From Microbacterium invictum (lineage in GTDB: Bacteria; Actinomycetota; Actinomycetes; Actinomycetales; Microbacteriaceae), in assembly GCF_034421375.1 (NCBI RefSeq), contig NZ_CP139779.1, forward strand, positions 1 through 64,000: a DNA stretch of 64,000 bases, read 5' to 3'. Made by a program: the position numbers and the translations under genes. Below, piece by piece: positions 27,902-35,917 of this stretch. Each line of letters begins with the position of its first letter. Position 1 is the first letter of the stretch. Below the pieces are notes generated by a model that saw nothing but the letters and a program-made list of their open reading frames with translations, was not told where the DNA came from and did no database searches.

Positions 27902-28753
27902 TCAGCGGTCGCCGCCGGCGAAGTCCTGCGCGCCGACGACGCCGAGCAGCCGGATCTTCTCCTCGTCCGCCGATCCCGGAACAGCCGTGAGCACGAGGAG
28001 GGCCTGCCCGCGATCGTCCGTGTAGAGCACCTGGCAGTCCACCTCGATCTCCCCCACCTCGGGATGGATCAGCACCTTGTGGTCGGCGAAGCGGTGCGCG
28101 ACCTCCTGGCGCTCCCACAGATCGGCGAACTCCGCACTGACCCGTTCGAGCTCCCGCGCGAGGTCGCCCGCGGTCGAGCCCGCTCCCAGCGCCCCGTACG
28201 CATCGCGGAGCCCCGCGACGAGCGCCCGGCTCTGGCGGTCGTGGTCGGCAGCCGGGTAGTGGGCGCGCTCGGTCGCCGGACGGGTGAACCATCGGTACAC
28301 CTCGTATCGGCTCCACCCCGTCTCGCCGCGGTGGTCGCCGAGCAGGGTGAGGGCGAGGGCGTTCTGGGCCAGCGTCTCGCCGAGGCGCGAGATGATCAGC
28401 GCGGGGGTGTCGTCGAGCCGATCGAGCACGCGCTGGAGGGCTGGCGCGACATGCGACATGGCGCTGACCCGATCGGGCACCGCGTGCCCCGCCATCCGAT
28501 AGAGGTAGTCGCGCTCGTCCGCGGTCAGCCGGAGAGCCCGCGCGAGGGATGCGAGGATCTGGTCGCTCGGCTGGGGTCCCCGCTGCTGCTCGAGACGCGT
28601 GTAGTAGTCGGTCGACATCAGGGCGAGCGATGCCACCTCCTCGCGGCGCAGTCCCGCGGCACGGCGCCTCACCCCCGGTCCGAGACCCACGTCCTGCGGA
28701 CGGAGGCTCTCGCGGCGACGACGGAGGAAATCGGCGAGGGCGGCGCGGTCCAT
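27902..28753 (-). CDS. Helix-turn-helix regulator with MmyB-like ligand domain
   Basis: A 283-residue XRE-type regulator. The N-terminal HTH (about 1-75) shows FLRRRRESLRPQDVGL, GLRREEVASLALMSTDYYTR and LEQQRG, typical of the MmyB/MLTR group, whose C-terminal domain binds a fatty-acid-like or other small ligand (LDRLDDTPALIISRLGETLA onward). It is divergent from the SDR gene across a 100-base spacer; such regulators commonly repress an adjacent dehydrogenase, so local control is likely but inferred. No clear operator was found. Confidence 0.9.
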   Translation of the reverse strand: MDRAALADFLRRRRESLRPQDVGLGPGVRRRAAGLRREEVASLALMSTDYYTRLEQQRGPQPSDQILASLARALRLTADERDYLYRMAGHAVPDRVSAMSHVAPALQRVLDRLDDTPALIISRLGETLAQNALALTLLGDHRGETGWSRYEVYRWFTRPATERAHYPAADHDRQSRALVAGLRDAYGALGAGSTAGDLARELERVSAEFADLWERQEVAHRFADHKVLIHPEVGEIEVDCQVLYTDDRGQALLVLTAVPGSADEEKIRLLGVVGAQDFAGGDR

Positions 28754-28853
28754 CCGTTCATGATGCCTGCGGTGCGCCGTGGCAACCAGGGACCGGCGAT
28801 CCCCCGATCATCCGTCTCTCGTGCGGCTGCGTCCGCCGCGGTGGACTCGTGTC

Positions 28854-29606
28854 ATGCGAATCCACGGAAACGTCATCTTCATCCCCGGTGCCACGAGCGG
28901 GATCGGCCTCGCGCTCGCGGAGCGACTGCACGACGAGGGCAACACCGTCATCGTCGGCGGGCGCCGCGCAGACATCCTCGACGACATCGCCGCCCGGCAT
29001 CCCGGCATCGACACCGTGGTGATCGACGTCGCGGACCCCGCCTCGATCACCCGAGCGGCGGGCGAGGTCCTCGCGCGGCATCCGGATCTGAATGTCCTCG
29101 TGACGATGGCGGGCATCATGCGCGTGGAGGACTGGACGACCGCGAGCGGTTTCGTTCACAGTGCCGAGGAGGTCGTCACGACCAACCTCCTCGGCACCAT
29201 CCGACTCATCGGCGCCTTCGTCGAGCATCTGCAGACCAGGCCGGACGCGACGATCATGACCGTGTCGTCGGGCCTCGCCTTCACGCCGCTTCGCACGACA
29301 CCCAGCTACAACGCCACGAAGGCGGCCATCCACATGCTGAGCGAAACCCTGCGGCTGCAGCTGGCCGGCACCTCGGTGCGGATCATGGAGCTCGAGCCGC
29401 CGTCGGTGGCCACCGACCTCTTGCCCGGCCACCGGGACGAGGCATCGGCGATGCCGCTCGACGCGTTCATCGACGAGGTCATCGACATCCTGCGCGAGAA
29501 CCCGGATGCGACCGAGGTGCAGGTCGAGCGGGTGAAGTTCCTCCGTTACGGCGAGGCGCGCGGCGACTACCCGGAGGTGGTCGCCGCGCTCAACGCCCCG
29601 GCGTGA
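28854..29606 (+). CDS. Short-chain dehydrogenase/reductase, DltE-like
   Basis: A 250-residue NAD(P)-dependent oxidoreductase. The start is ATG 28854; earlier in-frame codons give Arg-rich non-homologous sequence. Seen: cofactor loop PGATSGIGLALAERL, the NAG-equivalent VTMAGIM, catalytic Ser in VSSGLAF, and YxxxK in SYNATKAAIHMLSE. The N-terminus and length resemble the COG3967 (DltE-like) group, though no D-alanylation genes are nearby. Substrate unknown; it is probably regulated by the divergent MmyB-like protein. Confidence 0.9.
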   Translation: MRIHGNVIFIPGATSGIGLALAERLHDEGNTVIVGGRRADILDDIAARHPGIDTVVIDVADPASITRAAGEVLARHPDLNVLVTMAGIMRVEDWTTASGFVHSAEEVVTTNLLGTIRLIGAFVEHLQTRPDATIMTVSSGLAFTPLRTTPSYNATKAAIHMLSETLRLQLAGTSVRIMELEPPSVATDLLPGHRDEASAMPLDAFIDEVIDILRENPDATEVQVERVKFLRYGEARGDYPEVVAALNAPA

Positions 29607-29613
29607 GCGGGGG

Positions 29614-30375
29614 TCAGCGGAACCGCCGTCGGTACGCCAGCGCGGCGCCGAGGTAGGCGGCCACGAGGATCCCGACGCACCAGGCGAGGGCGATCCACAG
29701 ATCCGCGCCCGGGGTGTCGCCCGCCAGAAGGGCCCGTATCGCGTTGACGATGGAGGTCACCGGCTGGTATTCGGCGAACCACCGCACCGGCCCGGGCATC
29801 GTGTCGGTGGGCACGAACGCCGAGCTGAGGAACGGCAGGAAGATCAGCGGGTACGAGAACGCGCTCGCGCCGTCGACGGTCTTCGCCGAGAGGCCCGCGA
29901 TCACCGCGAGCCAGGTGAGGGCGAGGGTGAACAGCAGCAGGATGCCGCCGACGGCGAGCCACGCCCCGACGCTCGCGGGGCTCCGGAATCCGATGACGAG
30001 GGCCACGGCGACCACCACCGCCAGCGACACCGCATTCGCGACGACGGAGGTGAGGACGTGCGCCCACAGCACCGACGACCGCGCGATGGGCATCGATTGG
30101 AAGCGCTCGAAGATCCCGCCCTGCAGATCGAGGAAGAGCCGGTAGGCGGTGTAGGCGACGCCCGAGGCCACGGTGATGAGCAGGATGCCGGGAAGGAGAT
30201 AGTCCACGTACGACTCGCCGCCCGTCTGGATGGCCCCGCCGAAGACGAAGACGAACAGCAGCAGGAAGGCGATCGGCATCACCGCGGTGGTGACGATCGT
30301 GTCGGGGCTGCGCAGGATGTGGCGGAGCGACCGTCCGGTGAGCGCGGCGGTGTCGCCGACGACGTGCGTGGTCAT
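29614..30375 (-). CDS. ABC-2 type exporter permease
   Basis: A 253-residue membrane protein with six hydrophobic segments, matching the ABC-2/DrrB family (MPIAFLLLFVFVFGGAIQTG, DYLLPGILLITVASG, NAIRALLAGD). The start is ATG 30375, overlapping the ATPase stop in ATGA. It forms the membrane part of the exporter encoded by this PadR-controlled operon. DrrAB-type pumps export drugs or lipids; the substrate here is not known. It ends 7 bases from the convergent SDR gene. Confidence 0.93.
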   Translation of the reverse strand: MTTHVVGDTAALTGRSLRHILRSPDTIVTTAVMPIAFLLLFVFVFGGAIQTGGESYVDYLLPGILLITVASGVAYTAYRLFLDLQGGIFERFQSMPIARSSVLWAHVLTSVVANAVSLAVVVAVALVIGFRSPASVGAWLAVGGILLLFTLALTWLAVIAGLSAKTVDGASAFSYPLIFLPFLSSAFVPTDTMPGPVRWFAEYQPVTSIVNAIRALLAGDTPGADLWIALAWCVGILVAAYLGAALAYRRRFR

Positions 30376-31154
30376 GGGGTGTCCTTTCCGCCGACGATCG
30401 CGAGGAAGATCTCCTCGAGGGTCGGCTGCTTCTCGACGTACTCCACGCGCGCCGGCGGAAACCGTCGCTTGAGGTCGTCGAGGGTGCCTTCGGCGATGAT
30501 GCGGCCCTCGTGGAGGATCGCGATGCGGTCGGCCAGCTGCTCGGCCTCGTCGAGGTACTGGGTGGTGAGGAGGATGGTCGTGCCACCCCGGGCGAGTTCG
30601 CGGACGGCATCCCACACCTCGATGCGAGCCTGCGGATCCAATCCCGTGGTCGGCTCGTCGAGGAGCACGACGGGCGGCTCGCCGATGAGGCTCATCGCGA
30701 TGTCGAGGCGCCGTCGCATCCCGCCGGAGTAGGTCGCGACGCGCCGGCCGCCCGCATCCGTCAGCGAGAACCGGGCGAGCAGCCCGTCCGCCACGGCTCC
30801 CGGCTCGGCGACATGACGCAGCCTCCCGACGAGGATGAGGTTCTCGCGGCCGGTGAGCACCTCGTCCACTGCGGCGAACTGGCCGGTGAGGCTGATCGCC
30901 TCTCTCACGCGCGCGGCCGCGGTCGCGGCATCCTGTCCCTGGACCTCGACGGTGCCCGCGTCGGCGCGGAGCAGGGTGGCGAGGATGCGGATCGCGGTCG
31001 TCTTGCCCGCGCCGTTGGAGCCGAGCAGGGCGTAGATCGTGCCGGACGGCACGTCGAGATCGACGCCCTTCAGCACGGAGAGGTCGCCGAAGGCCTTCTC
31101 GAGCCCGCGGATCCGCACCGCGGGGCGATCCGCCGTTGTCGCCGCGGTGTTCAC
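30372..31154 (-). CDS. ABC transporter ATP-binding protein, DrrA-like
   Basis: A 260-residue ATPase. Walker A GSNGAGKT near 46-53, Q-loop TGQFAAVDEVLTGREN, signature YSGGMRRRLDIAMSL, Walker B PPVVLLDEPTTGLDPQ and the switch His replaced by Gln in LLTTQYLDEAEQL, as in DrrA-type proteins. The C-terminal VEKQPTLEEIFLAIVG is the DrrA tail. The start is GTG 31154, overlapping the DUF1048 stop (GTGA); a much longer upstream frame is rejected. Confidence 0.95.
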   Translation of the reverse strand: MNTAATTADRPAVRIRGLEKAFGDLSVLKGVDLDVPSGTIYALLGSNGAGKTTAIRILATLLRADAGTVEVQGQDAATAAARVREAISLTGQFAAVDEVLTGRENLILVGRLRHVAEPGAVADGLLARFSLTDAGGRRVATYSGGMRRRLDIAMSLIGEPPVVLLDEPTTGLDPQARIEVWDAVRELARGGTTILLTTQYLDEAEQLADRIAILHEGRIIAEGTLDDLKRRFPPARVEYVEKQPTLEEIFLAIVGGKDTP

Positions 31155-31516
31155 GACGTCTCCTCCTTCTCGGCCTGCTCGATCGCCGCGGTCAGCCGCT
31201 TCTGCTCCTTGGTGATCCACGAGCCGATGCCGTAGTTGGATTTGAAGGTGTCGACGAATTCGACCGGGTCGTCGCCGACGATCTCGCGCACCGGCGTGCC
31301 GTCGGCGGCGGCGCCCTCGAAGAGCTCGGCCAGGTCGTCGAACATCTGCAGCAGCAGTTCGCCCTGATCGGTGCCGCCGTTGTACATGAGGTAGCGCTCG
31401 ACGCCCTTGGCGGCGGTGCGGTACGGGGCCGGCAGCGCCTCGACGCGGGCGCGGTAGGCGCGCCAGCGGCGTTTGTCGGCGAGTGAGCCGGTCACCCATT
31501 CGATCCAGTTGGTCAT
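31151..31516 (-). CDS. DUF1048 family protein
   Basis: A 121-residue soluble protein, beginning MTNWIEWVTGSLADKRRWRA and matching DUF1048, a small helical family that usually sits between PadR regulators and DrrAB-type exporters. The start is ATG 31516, overlapping the PadR stop (ATGA). The helical fold and conserved place suggest a role linked to the regulator or pump, but none is established. Confidence 0.88.
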   Translation of the reverse strand: MTNWIEWVTGSLADKRRWRAYRARVEALPAPYRTAAKGVERYLMYNGGTDQGELLLQMFDDLAELFEGAAADGTPVREIVGDDPVEFVDTFKSNYGIGSWITKEQKRLTAAIEQAEKEETS

Positions 31517-31845
31517 GATGATCCCCCTTCGCGGAGCTGTTGCAGTCGTTCGGAGAGGAAGCTCCAGGTCCTCCAGAACTCGTCGAGGTAGTCGCGGCCC
31601 GCGGCGTTGAGGCTGTAGACCTTGCGCGGCGGGCCCTTCTCCGACGGCACCTTCTGGACATCGACCAGCCCGCGCTGCTCGATGCGCACGAGGAGCGCGT
31701 ACACGGTGCCCTCGGCGATGTCGGTGAAACCCTGGTCGCGCAGCCACGTGGTGATCTCGTAGCCGTAGGCGCGACGGGTGGCCAGGATCGCGAGCACGAT
31801 CCCCTCGAGGATGCCCTTCAGCATCTCGGTGGTCTGCTTGCCCAT
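31513..31845 (-). CDS. PadR-family transcriptional regulator
   Basis: A 110-residue winged-helix repressor: EMLKGILEGIVLAILATRRA, YGYEITTWLRDQGF, then EGTVYALLVRIEQRGLV (recognition helix and wing) and KGPPRKVYSLNAAGRDYL. It is the first gene of a four-gene overlapping operon encoding DUF1048, ATPase and permease. A palindrome just upstream, between promoter and gene, is its probable operator, implying autorepression relieved by the pump's substrate. Confidence 0.95.
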   Translation of the reverse strand: MGKQTTEMLKGILEGIVLAILATRRAYGYEITTWLRDQGFTDIAEGTVYALLVRIEQRGLVDVQKVPSEKGPPRKVYSLNAAGRDYLDEFWRTWSFLSERLQQLREGGSS

Positions 31846-31857
31846 CGGTGTCTCCCT

Positions 31858-31914
31858 CAGTACTCAGTGTTGATGAGTACTGGTACATAGTATCGCTGAC
31901 TAGCGAGAATGCAA
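31858..31914 (-). promoter_or_regulatory. PadR operon promoter with 25-bp palindromic operator
   Basis: On the minus strand TTGCAT (31914-31909) and TACTAT (31892-31887) form a -35/-10 pair with a 16-base spacer. Just downstream CAGTACTCA (31858-31866) and TGAGTACTG (31874-31882) form a perfect inverted repeat with a 7-base spacer, covering the transcription start. The arrangement is that of a repressor site, and PadR is the obvious candidate. The rest of the spacer, 31915-32069, has GC-rich GGGCGGGTGG repeats and no gene. Confidence 0.75.
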
Positions 31915-32069
31915 GGGGCAGGCGTGAGCAACTGCGGGGATCATCGCCGACTCGCCGCCCCGCGGCATCCGTCTCCGGGGTGTCGGTGGACCGACCCGCT
32001 GTTGTGTGCAGCCGGGCGGGTGGCAGCCGGGCGGGTGGAGAGGGGAAGGAGGGATGCCGCAGCGCGGCG

Positions 32070-32561
32070 TCAGTTGCCGTCGAGGACGGGGAGCAGCGTG
32101 TAGACGGCTTCTTCGACGTCGCGCCCGACGCCCGGAGCGAACGACGTCGTCCGGGACACCTCGGTGAAGCCGCATCGGGTGAGGACCGCACGGGACGCGG
32201 CGTTGTGCACGGCCACGCGCGCGAAGAGCGGACGCACGGGCTCGCGCGAGACCAAAAGGCGCAGCGCCTGCGTCGCCACGCCTCTCCCCCACGCATGCCG
32301 CGCGATCCAGTAGGTCACCTCGCGGTCACCGTCGACGGTGAACGACCCGACGGCTCCCGCGAAGGCACCGTCTTCGGTGACGACGCGGTAGAGCACGTCG
32401 TCGTCGCTGCGGATGCGCGCTGTCCAGCGATCGAAGGCGCCGCGATCATCCGGATCGTCCGCGGTGAAGGCGGCCAGTTCGACCGCGGCGGGGTCGCGCA
32501 TCATCTCGAACACGGCGTCGAGATCGTCGTCGTCGAGCTCTCGCAGTTCGATGTGGCCCAC
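32070..32561 (-). CDS. GNAT-family N-acetyltransferase
   Basis: A 163-residue acetyltransferase of the RimJ/RimL-like group: MGHIELRELDDDDLDAVFEM, the acetyl-CoA loop ARHAWGRGVATQALRLLV with the RGVATQAL variant of the Q/RxxGxG/A motif, and the late VAVHNAASRAVLTRCGF. Acceptor substrate is unknown. It follows the GntR gene after 9 bases on the same strand, so the two are probably one transcript. Confidence 0.9.
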   Translation of the reverse strand: MGHIELRELDDDDLDAVFEMMRDPAAVELAAFTADDPDDRGAFDRWTARIRSDDDVLYRVVTEDGAFAGAVGSFTVDGDREVTYWIARHAWGRGVATQALRLLVSREPVRPLFARVAVHNAASRAVLTRCGFTEVSRTTSFAPGVGRDVEEAVYTLLPVLDGN

Positions 32562-32570
32562 GAGGCCAAC

Positions 32571-33239
32571 CTACCGAGGGTCTGGCCCGCAGGGGGACGG
32601 GAGGTGGTTCAGCTCCATCAGCAGGCGTTCGGCCGCGTGGCCGTCGCGGGCGACGACGGCCTCCCGCAGGCTCCGGTAGCGCGCGGTGCGGACCTCGACG
32701 TCCTCGTCGGGCTTCGTCCACCCCTGGAGGTTCCGCTGCAGGGCGAGGCCGGCCTCCCGCATGATCGTGATGAACACCCGGTTGGCCGTCGCGCGGATCA
32801 GCAGCTGATAGAAGGCGGTCGTGCTCCCCAGGATCCCCAGGCCGTCGTCGCGCTCCGAGCAGTCGATGAGGGCGTCCACGGCGTCGACCAGGTCGGCGTG
32901 CTCCTGCTCGGTCGCGCGCGCCAGCCCGAGGATGGCCGCGTCCCCGGCGACGTAGGTCATGAACTCGGTGGTGTGGGCGTAGGCGTCGGGATGCGGCGCG
33001 CTCACCCGGGTGTACTTGTTCGCCGCGACCTCGATGAGACCGAGGCGCTCGAGGCGCTGCAGGGCCTCGCGCACCGGGGTTCGGGAGACGCCGAGGCGCG
33101 AGGCGAGTTCGACGTCGCGGAGGCGGTCGCCCGGTCGCAGGGTGCCCCGCAGAATGGCCTCGCCCAGCACCGCGTAGACGTCGTCGCCGAGGGCCGCTCC
33201 CTCGCGGGGCGTCAGCGGTGTGAAGGCGGTGTCTGACAT
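32571..33239 (-). CDS. GntR-family regulator (FadR/FCD subfamily)
   Basis: A 222-residue repressor. N-terminal winged helix at about 15-75 with GDRLRDVELASRLGVSRTPV and REALQRLERLGLIEV; the C-terminal all-helical FCD effector domain follows (MTYVAGDAAILGLARATEQE onward). The start chosen is ATG 33239; in-frame ATGs upstream encode an unconserved stretch. On the minus strand TACACT (33254-33249) lies nine bases before it, so the transcript may be leaderless. AT-rich palindromes TCATATGA (33263-33270) and GATATATC (33286-33293) upstream are possible autoregulatory sites. Confidence 0.88.
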   Translation of the reverse strand: MSDTAFTPLTPREGAALGDDVYAVLGEAILRGTLRPGDRLRDVELASRLGVSRTPVREALQRLERLGLIEVAANKYTRVSAPHPDAYAHTTEFMTYVAGDAAILGLARATEQEHADLVDAVDALIDCSERDDGLGILGSTTAFYQLLIRATANRVFITIMREAGLALQRNLQGWTKPDEDVEVRTARYRSLREAVVARDGHAAERLLMELNHLPSPCGPDPR

Positions 33240-33556
33240 GACGGCACAAGTGTATTCATCCGTCATATGAACTCGCATCACCGGCGATATATCAGTACAG
33301 TGTGAGTTGTCGCGACACGCGCCGTCCCTGCGACGGCGCCGCGACACATCCGGGGGGATCCGTCGACGCCCGGGCCTCGAGCTCTCTGGCTCGGCCCGGG
33401 CGGACGATGGAACCGGATGCATCGGCTGGTCGCGGCACCCGTCGGCGCCTCGTTTCGCAACGTTTCCGTCACCATCTCGCTCCTGTGGGGGCGGCCTTCG
33501 TTAGCGTGGGTGACGCAGCGCGGGCATCGGGCTCGCGCGCCGAACGAAGGCAGTAG
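33240..33556. promoter_or_regulatory. Divergent regulatory spacer between gntR and the cold-shock gene
   Basis: A 317-base gene-free spacer. The gntR side has the TACACT -10 and AT-rich palindromes noted there. The cold-shock side probably carries a 5' leader; GAAGG at 33546-33550 is the ribosome site, 6 bases before ATG. TAGCGT at 33502-33507 is a weak -10 candidate. I see no convincing RNA structure by eye. Confidence 0.45.
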
Positions 33557-33763
33557 ATGAGCACGCAGGGCACGGTCAAGTGGTTCAACTCCGAGAAGGG
33601 CTTCGGTTTCATCGCACCGGATGACGGGAGCGCCGACGTGTTCGCGCACTACTCGGCCATCGAGGCCAGCGGATACCGTTCCCTCGAGGAGAATCAGCGC
33701 GTGGAGTTCGACGTCGTGCAGGGTCCGAAGGGCCTGCAGGCCGAGAGCATCCGCCCTCTCTGA
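33557..33763 (+). CDS. Cold-shock protein
   Basis: A 68-residue single-domain OB-fold RNA/DNA chaperone. RNP1 is KGFGFI (15-20) and RNP2 is VFAHY (29-33, with Tyr in place of the usual Phe/His pair end). Begins [20 protein letters not shown]. It lies alone and converges on the rhomboid-like/DUF2156 gene six bases away. Likely constitutive or cold-induced; the sequence does not show which. Confidence 0.96.
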   Translation: MSTQGTVKWFNSEKGFGFIAPDDGSADVFAHYSAIEASGYRSLEENQRVEFDVVQGPKGLQAESIRPL

Positions 33764-33769
33764 CGCGGG

Positions 33770-35887
33770 TCAGTCCTTCCCCCGCACCAGCTCCAGGCCC
33801 GCGCCCGCGAACTGACGGAACGTCGCGTCGGGCAGGAACGCGCGGGTGAGGCCGGCGGCGATGCGCGACAGGTCGCCCTCGTCGCGGTAGAGCAGGTACA
33901 TCGTCTCGTAGCGCGGGTTGAACTTCTGCTTGAAGCGGTGCAGCGAGCGGAACCCGTAGACCGGCTCGAGCATCTGCGCGAGCCGATCGGTGAGATCGGC
34001 GATGATCCCCGCATCGGCGGGGTTCTCGTGAGCGAGCGGTGCGCCCGACAGCGACAGCACGGCCGCCCCCTCGTCGGCGAAGTGCCGCGCGGACGAGCCG
34101 ATGAGGAACTCCATCACCGGCCCGAATCCGCCGTCTCGACGACGCATGAGATCGAGCGTCCATCCGCGCACCGCACCGCCCGGGCCGTAGACCGGCAGCC
34201 ACGAGAGGAAGCCGTCGACGTCGCCCGCGGGTGAGAGCGCCAGCGCCATGCGCACCTCGGGGTCGGCGGCCTCGATGAGCGTCCCCAGAGTGAATCGCAT
34301 CTCGGGAAGTCCCTTGTCGCCCACCCACGACTCCGAGATCGCGCGCAGCTGCGCCTGGACGCCCCACGGCTCGTCGCCGAGCCGCGTCATTCGGAACGAC
34401 ATCCCCTCGCGCTCGGCGCGATTGAGCGACGAGCGCACCGCGCCCCAGGCCTTGCCGGTGAACTGGAGTCCGGGCAGGTCGACGATGGTGTCGTCGGCGA
34501 CGACGAGGCTCCGCCATCCGTCCGGGACCGCGGCGCGGGTGGCCTCGCCGGCACTGAAGAAGCAGGGGATGAGCCCCGCGCGCTCGGCCGCGTCGGCGAA
34601 CCCGCGCACCGAGTCGGCCCGCGAGTCCTCGGGCCCGAGCGGATCGCCGAGGGCGATCGCCGTGCCCAGGTGCCGCTGGTAGGGGACGACGCCCCCGGTG
34701 GTCCGGGCGTAGGCCATCCCCTCCCACGTCGCCATCCACGACAGGGTGCCGCCGCCGTCGGCGCGGATCAGGTCCTTCACCTCGGCCACGGTCGGTACCG
34801 GCGCCGCGCCGAGCCCGCGCCGGGGCTTGGCGCGGAAGGCGGCCCGCACCCAGATGAGGTAGATCACGAGCAGCAGCCAGAGCGCCGCCGAGACGAGGCC
34901 GATCTCGGTCTCGCCGTCGATCACGACCTCGACCTGCGCCTCGTTGCTGAGGGCGATCGCGACGACGATCAGCACGCCCACCAGCACGTTCAGGGTGCCG
35001 AGGATGACCGCGAGCACCCACGCCCACCGGCGCCCGAGACGCAGCCCGTTGGCGATGACCGCGATCACGATGGTGTCGAACGCGACGTCGAAGAACCCGC
35101 CCGAGACCGGCTCGGTGGGGCCGAACGGCCCGTTGGTCGGCACGATGACCAGAGCGATCTGGATGACACCGAGCACGAGGATCGACACGAAGGCCAGCAG
35201 TCGCTGCTCGCGCACCGTGATGCGCTGCACGCGCAGCGACCGGTCGGCGAAGAGGATGAGCACGACGGCCACGACGTGCTCGAGGTCGGGGAGCGCCCCC
35301 CAGAACAGCAGCGCGACGAAGACGAAGCCGAGGAGCACGAGCCACGCGCGCACGCGCCAGGGCGGCGGGAAGAGCCCCACTGCGGCCGCGATGCACGCCA
35401 TCGTCCCGCCCGAGGCGCCGACATCGAGCGCGGCCGCCTCGGTCTGGGCCCATTCCCAGGGCAGCAGCGCCGCGAACCACAGCAGCAGCGCCGTCGCGCA
35501 CACGGCGAAGAGCTGTCCGATCCAGAAGTACGCCAGCGCGACGCGCGTGCCGCGGTGGTACTCCAAGTACGCCATGCCCCAGAAGCCGGCGATGGTGAAG
35601 ACATACACCCACGGCTGGTTGACGAAGAAGGTGCCGGTGACCGGCGTCCACCAGCGTCCTTCGAGGAGGGCGGGGAGGCCGTAGGCGACGGTGTCGTAGA
35701 GCTCGGCGTCCTCGAAGGGCCGCCAGAGACCCTGCCAGATCACCCCCGCCGCGAGGATCAGGGCGACCAGGGCGAGGGTCGCGGGGATGCGGCCGATGAC
35801 CCGGAGGATCGGACCCGCCGTGCGCGGCGCCGCGCCCGCGGCATCCTTCGTCGTGGTGCCGCCCGCGTCGTCGCCCGCCCCCGCCAT
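33770..35887 (-). CDS. Rhomboid-like and DUF2156 (lysyl-PG synthase-like) membrane fusion protein
   Basis: A 705-residue protein from ATG 35887 with AGGGTGAG upstream (an in-frame GTG at 35896 would add three residues). The N-terminal part has several membrane segments with rhomboid-like features: AGFWGMAYLEYHRGTR, a GASGG motif with Ser159, and His204 in DLEHVV. Further membrane segments reach about residue 350. The C-terminal 330 residues match DUF2156, the catalytic domain of MprF that transfers lysine from tRNA to phosphatidylglycerol (DGGTLSWMATWEGMAYARTT and FHRFKQKFNPRYETMYLL-like end). Activity and lipid product are inferred. Confidence 0.82.
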   Translation of the reverse strand: MAGAGDDAGGTTTKDAAGAAPRTAGPILRVIGRIPATLALVALILAAGVIWQGLWRPFEDAELYDTVAYGLPALLEGRWWTPVTGTFFVNQPWVYVFTIAGFWGMAYLEYHRGTRVALAYFWIGQLFAVCATALLLWFAALLPWEWAQTEAAALDVGASGGTMACIAAAVGLFPPPWRVRAWLVLLGFVFVALLFWGALPDLEHVVAVVLILFADRSLRVQRITVREQRLLAFVSILVLGVIQIALVIVPTNGPFGPTEPVSGGFFDVAFDTIVIAVIANGLRLGRRWAWVLAVILGTLNVLVGVLIVVAIALSNEAQVEVVIDGETEIGLVSAALWLLLVIYLIWVRAAFRAKPRRGLGAAPVPTVAEVKDLIRADGGGTLSWMATWEGMAYARTTGGVVPYQRHLGTAIALGDPLGPEDSRADSVRGFADAAERAGLIPCFFSAGEATRAAVPDGWRSLVVADDTIVDLPGLQFTGKAWGAVRSSLNRAEREGMSFRMTRLGDEPWGVQAQLRAISESWVGDKGLPEMRFTLGTLIEAADPEVRMALALSPAGDVDGFLSWLPVYGPGGAVRGWTLDLMRRRDGGFGPVMEFLIGSSARHFADEGAAVLSLSGAPLAHENPADAGIIADLTDRLAQMLEPVYGFRSLHRFKQKFNPRYETMYLLYRDEGDLSRIAAGLTRAFLPDATFRQFAGAGLELVRGKD

Positions 35888-35917
35888 GGCACTCACCCTA
35901 GCGAGGGCCCGGCACTC

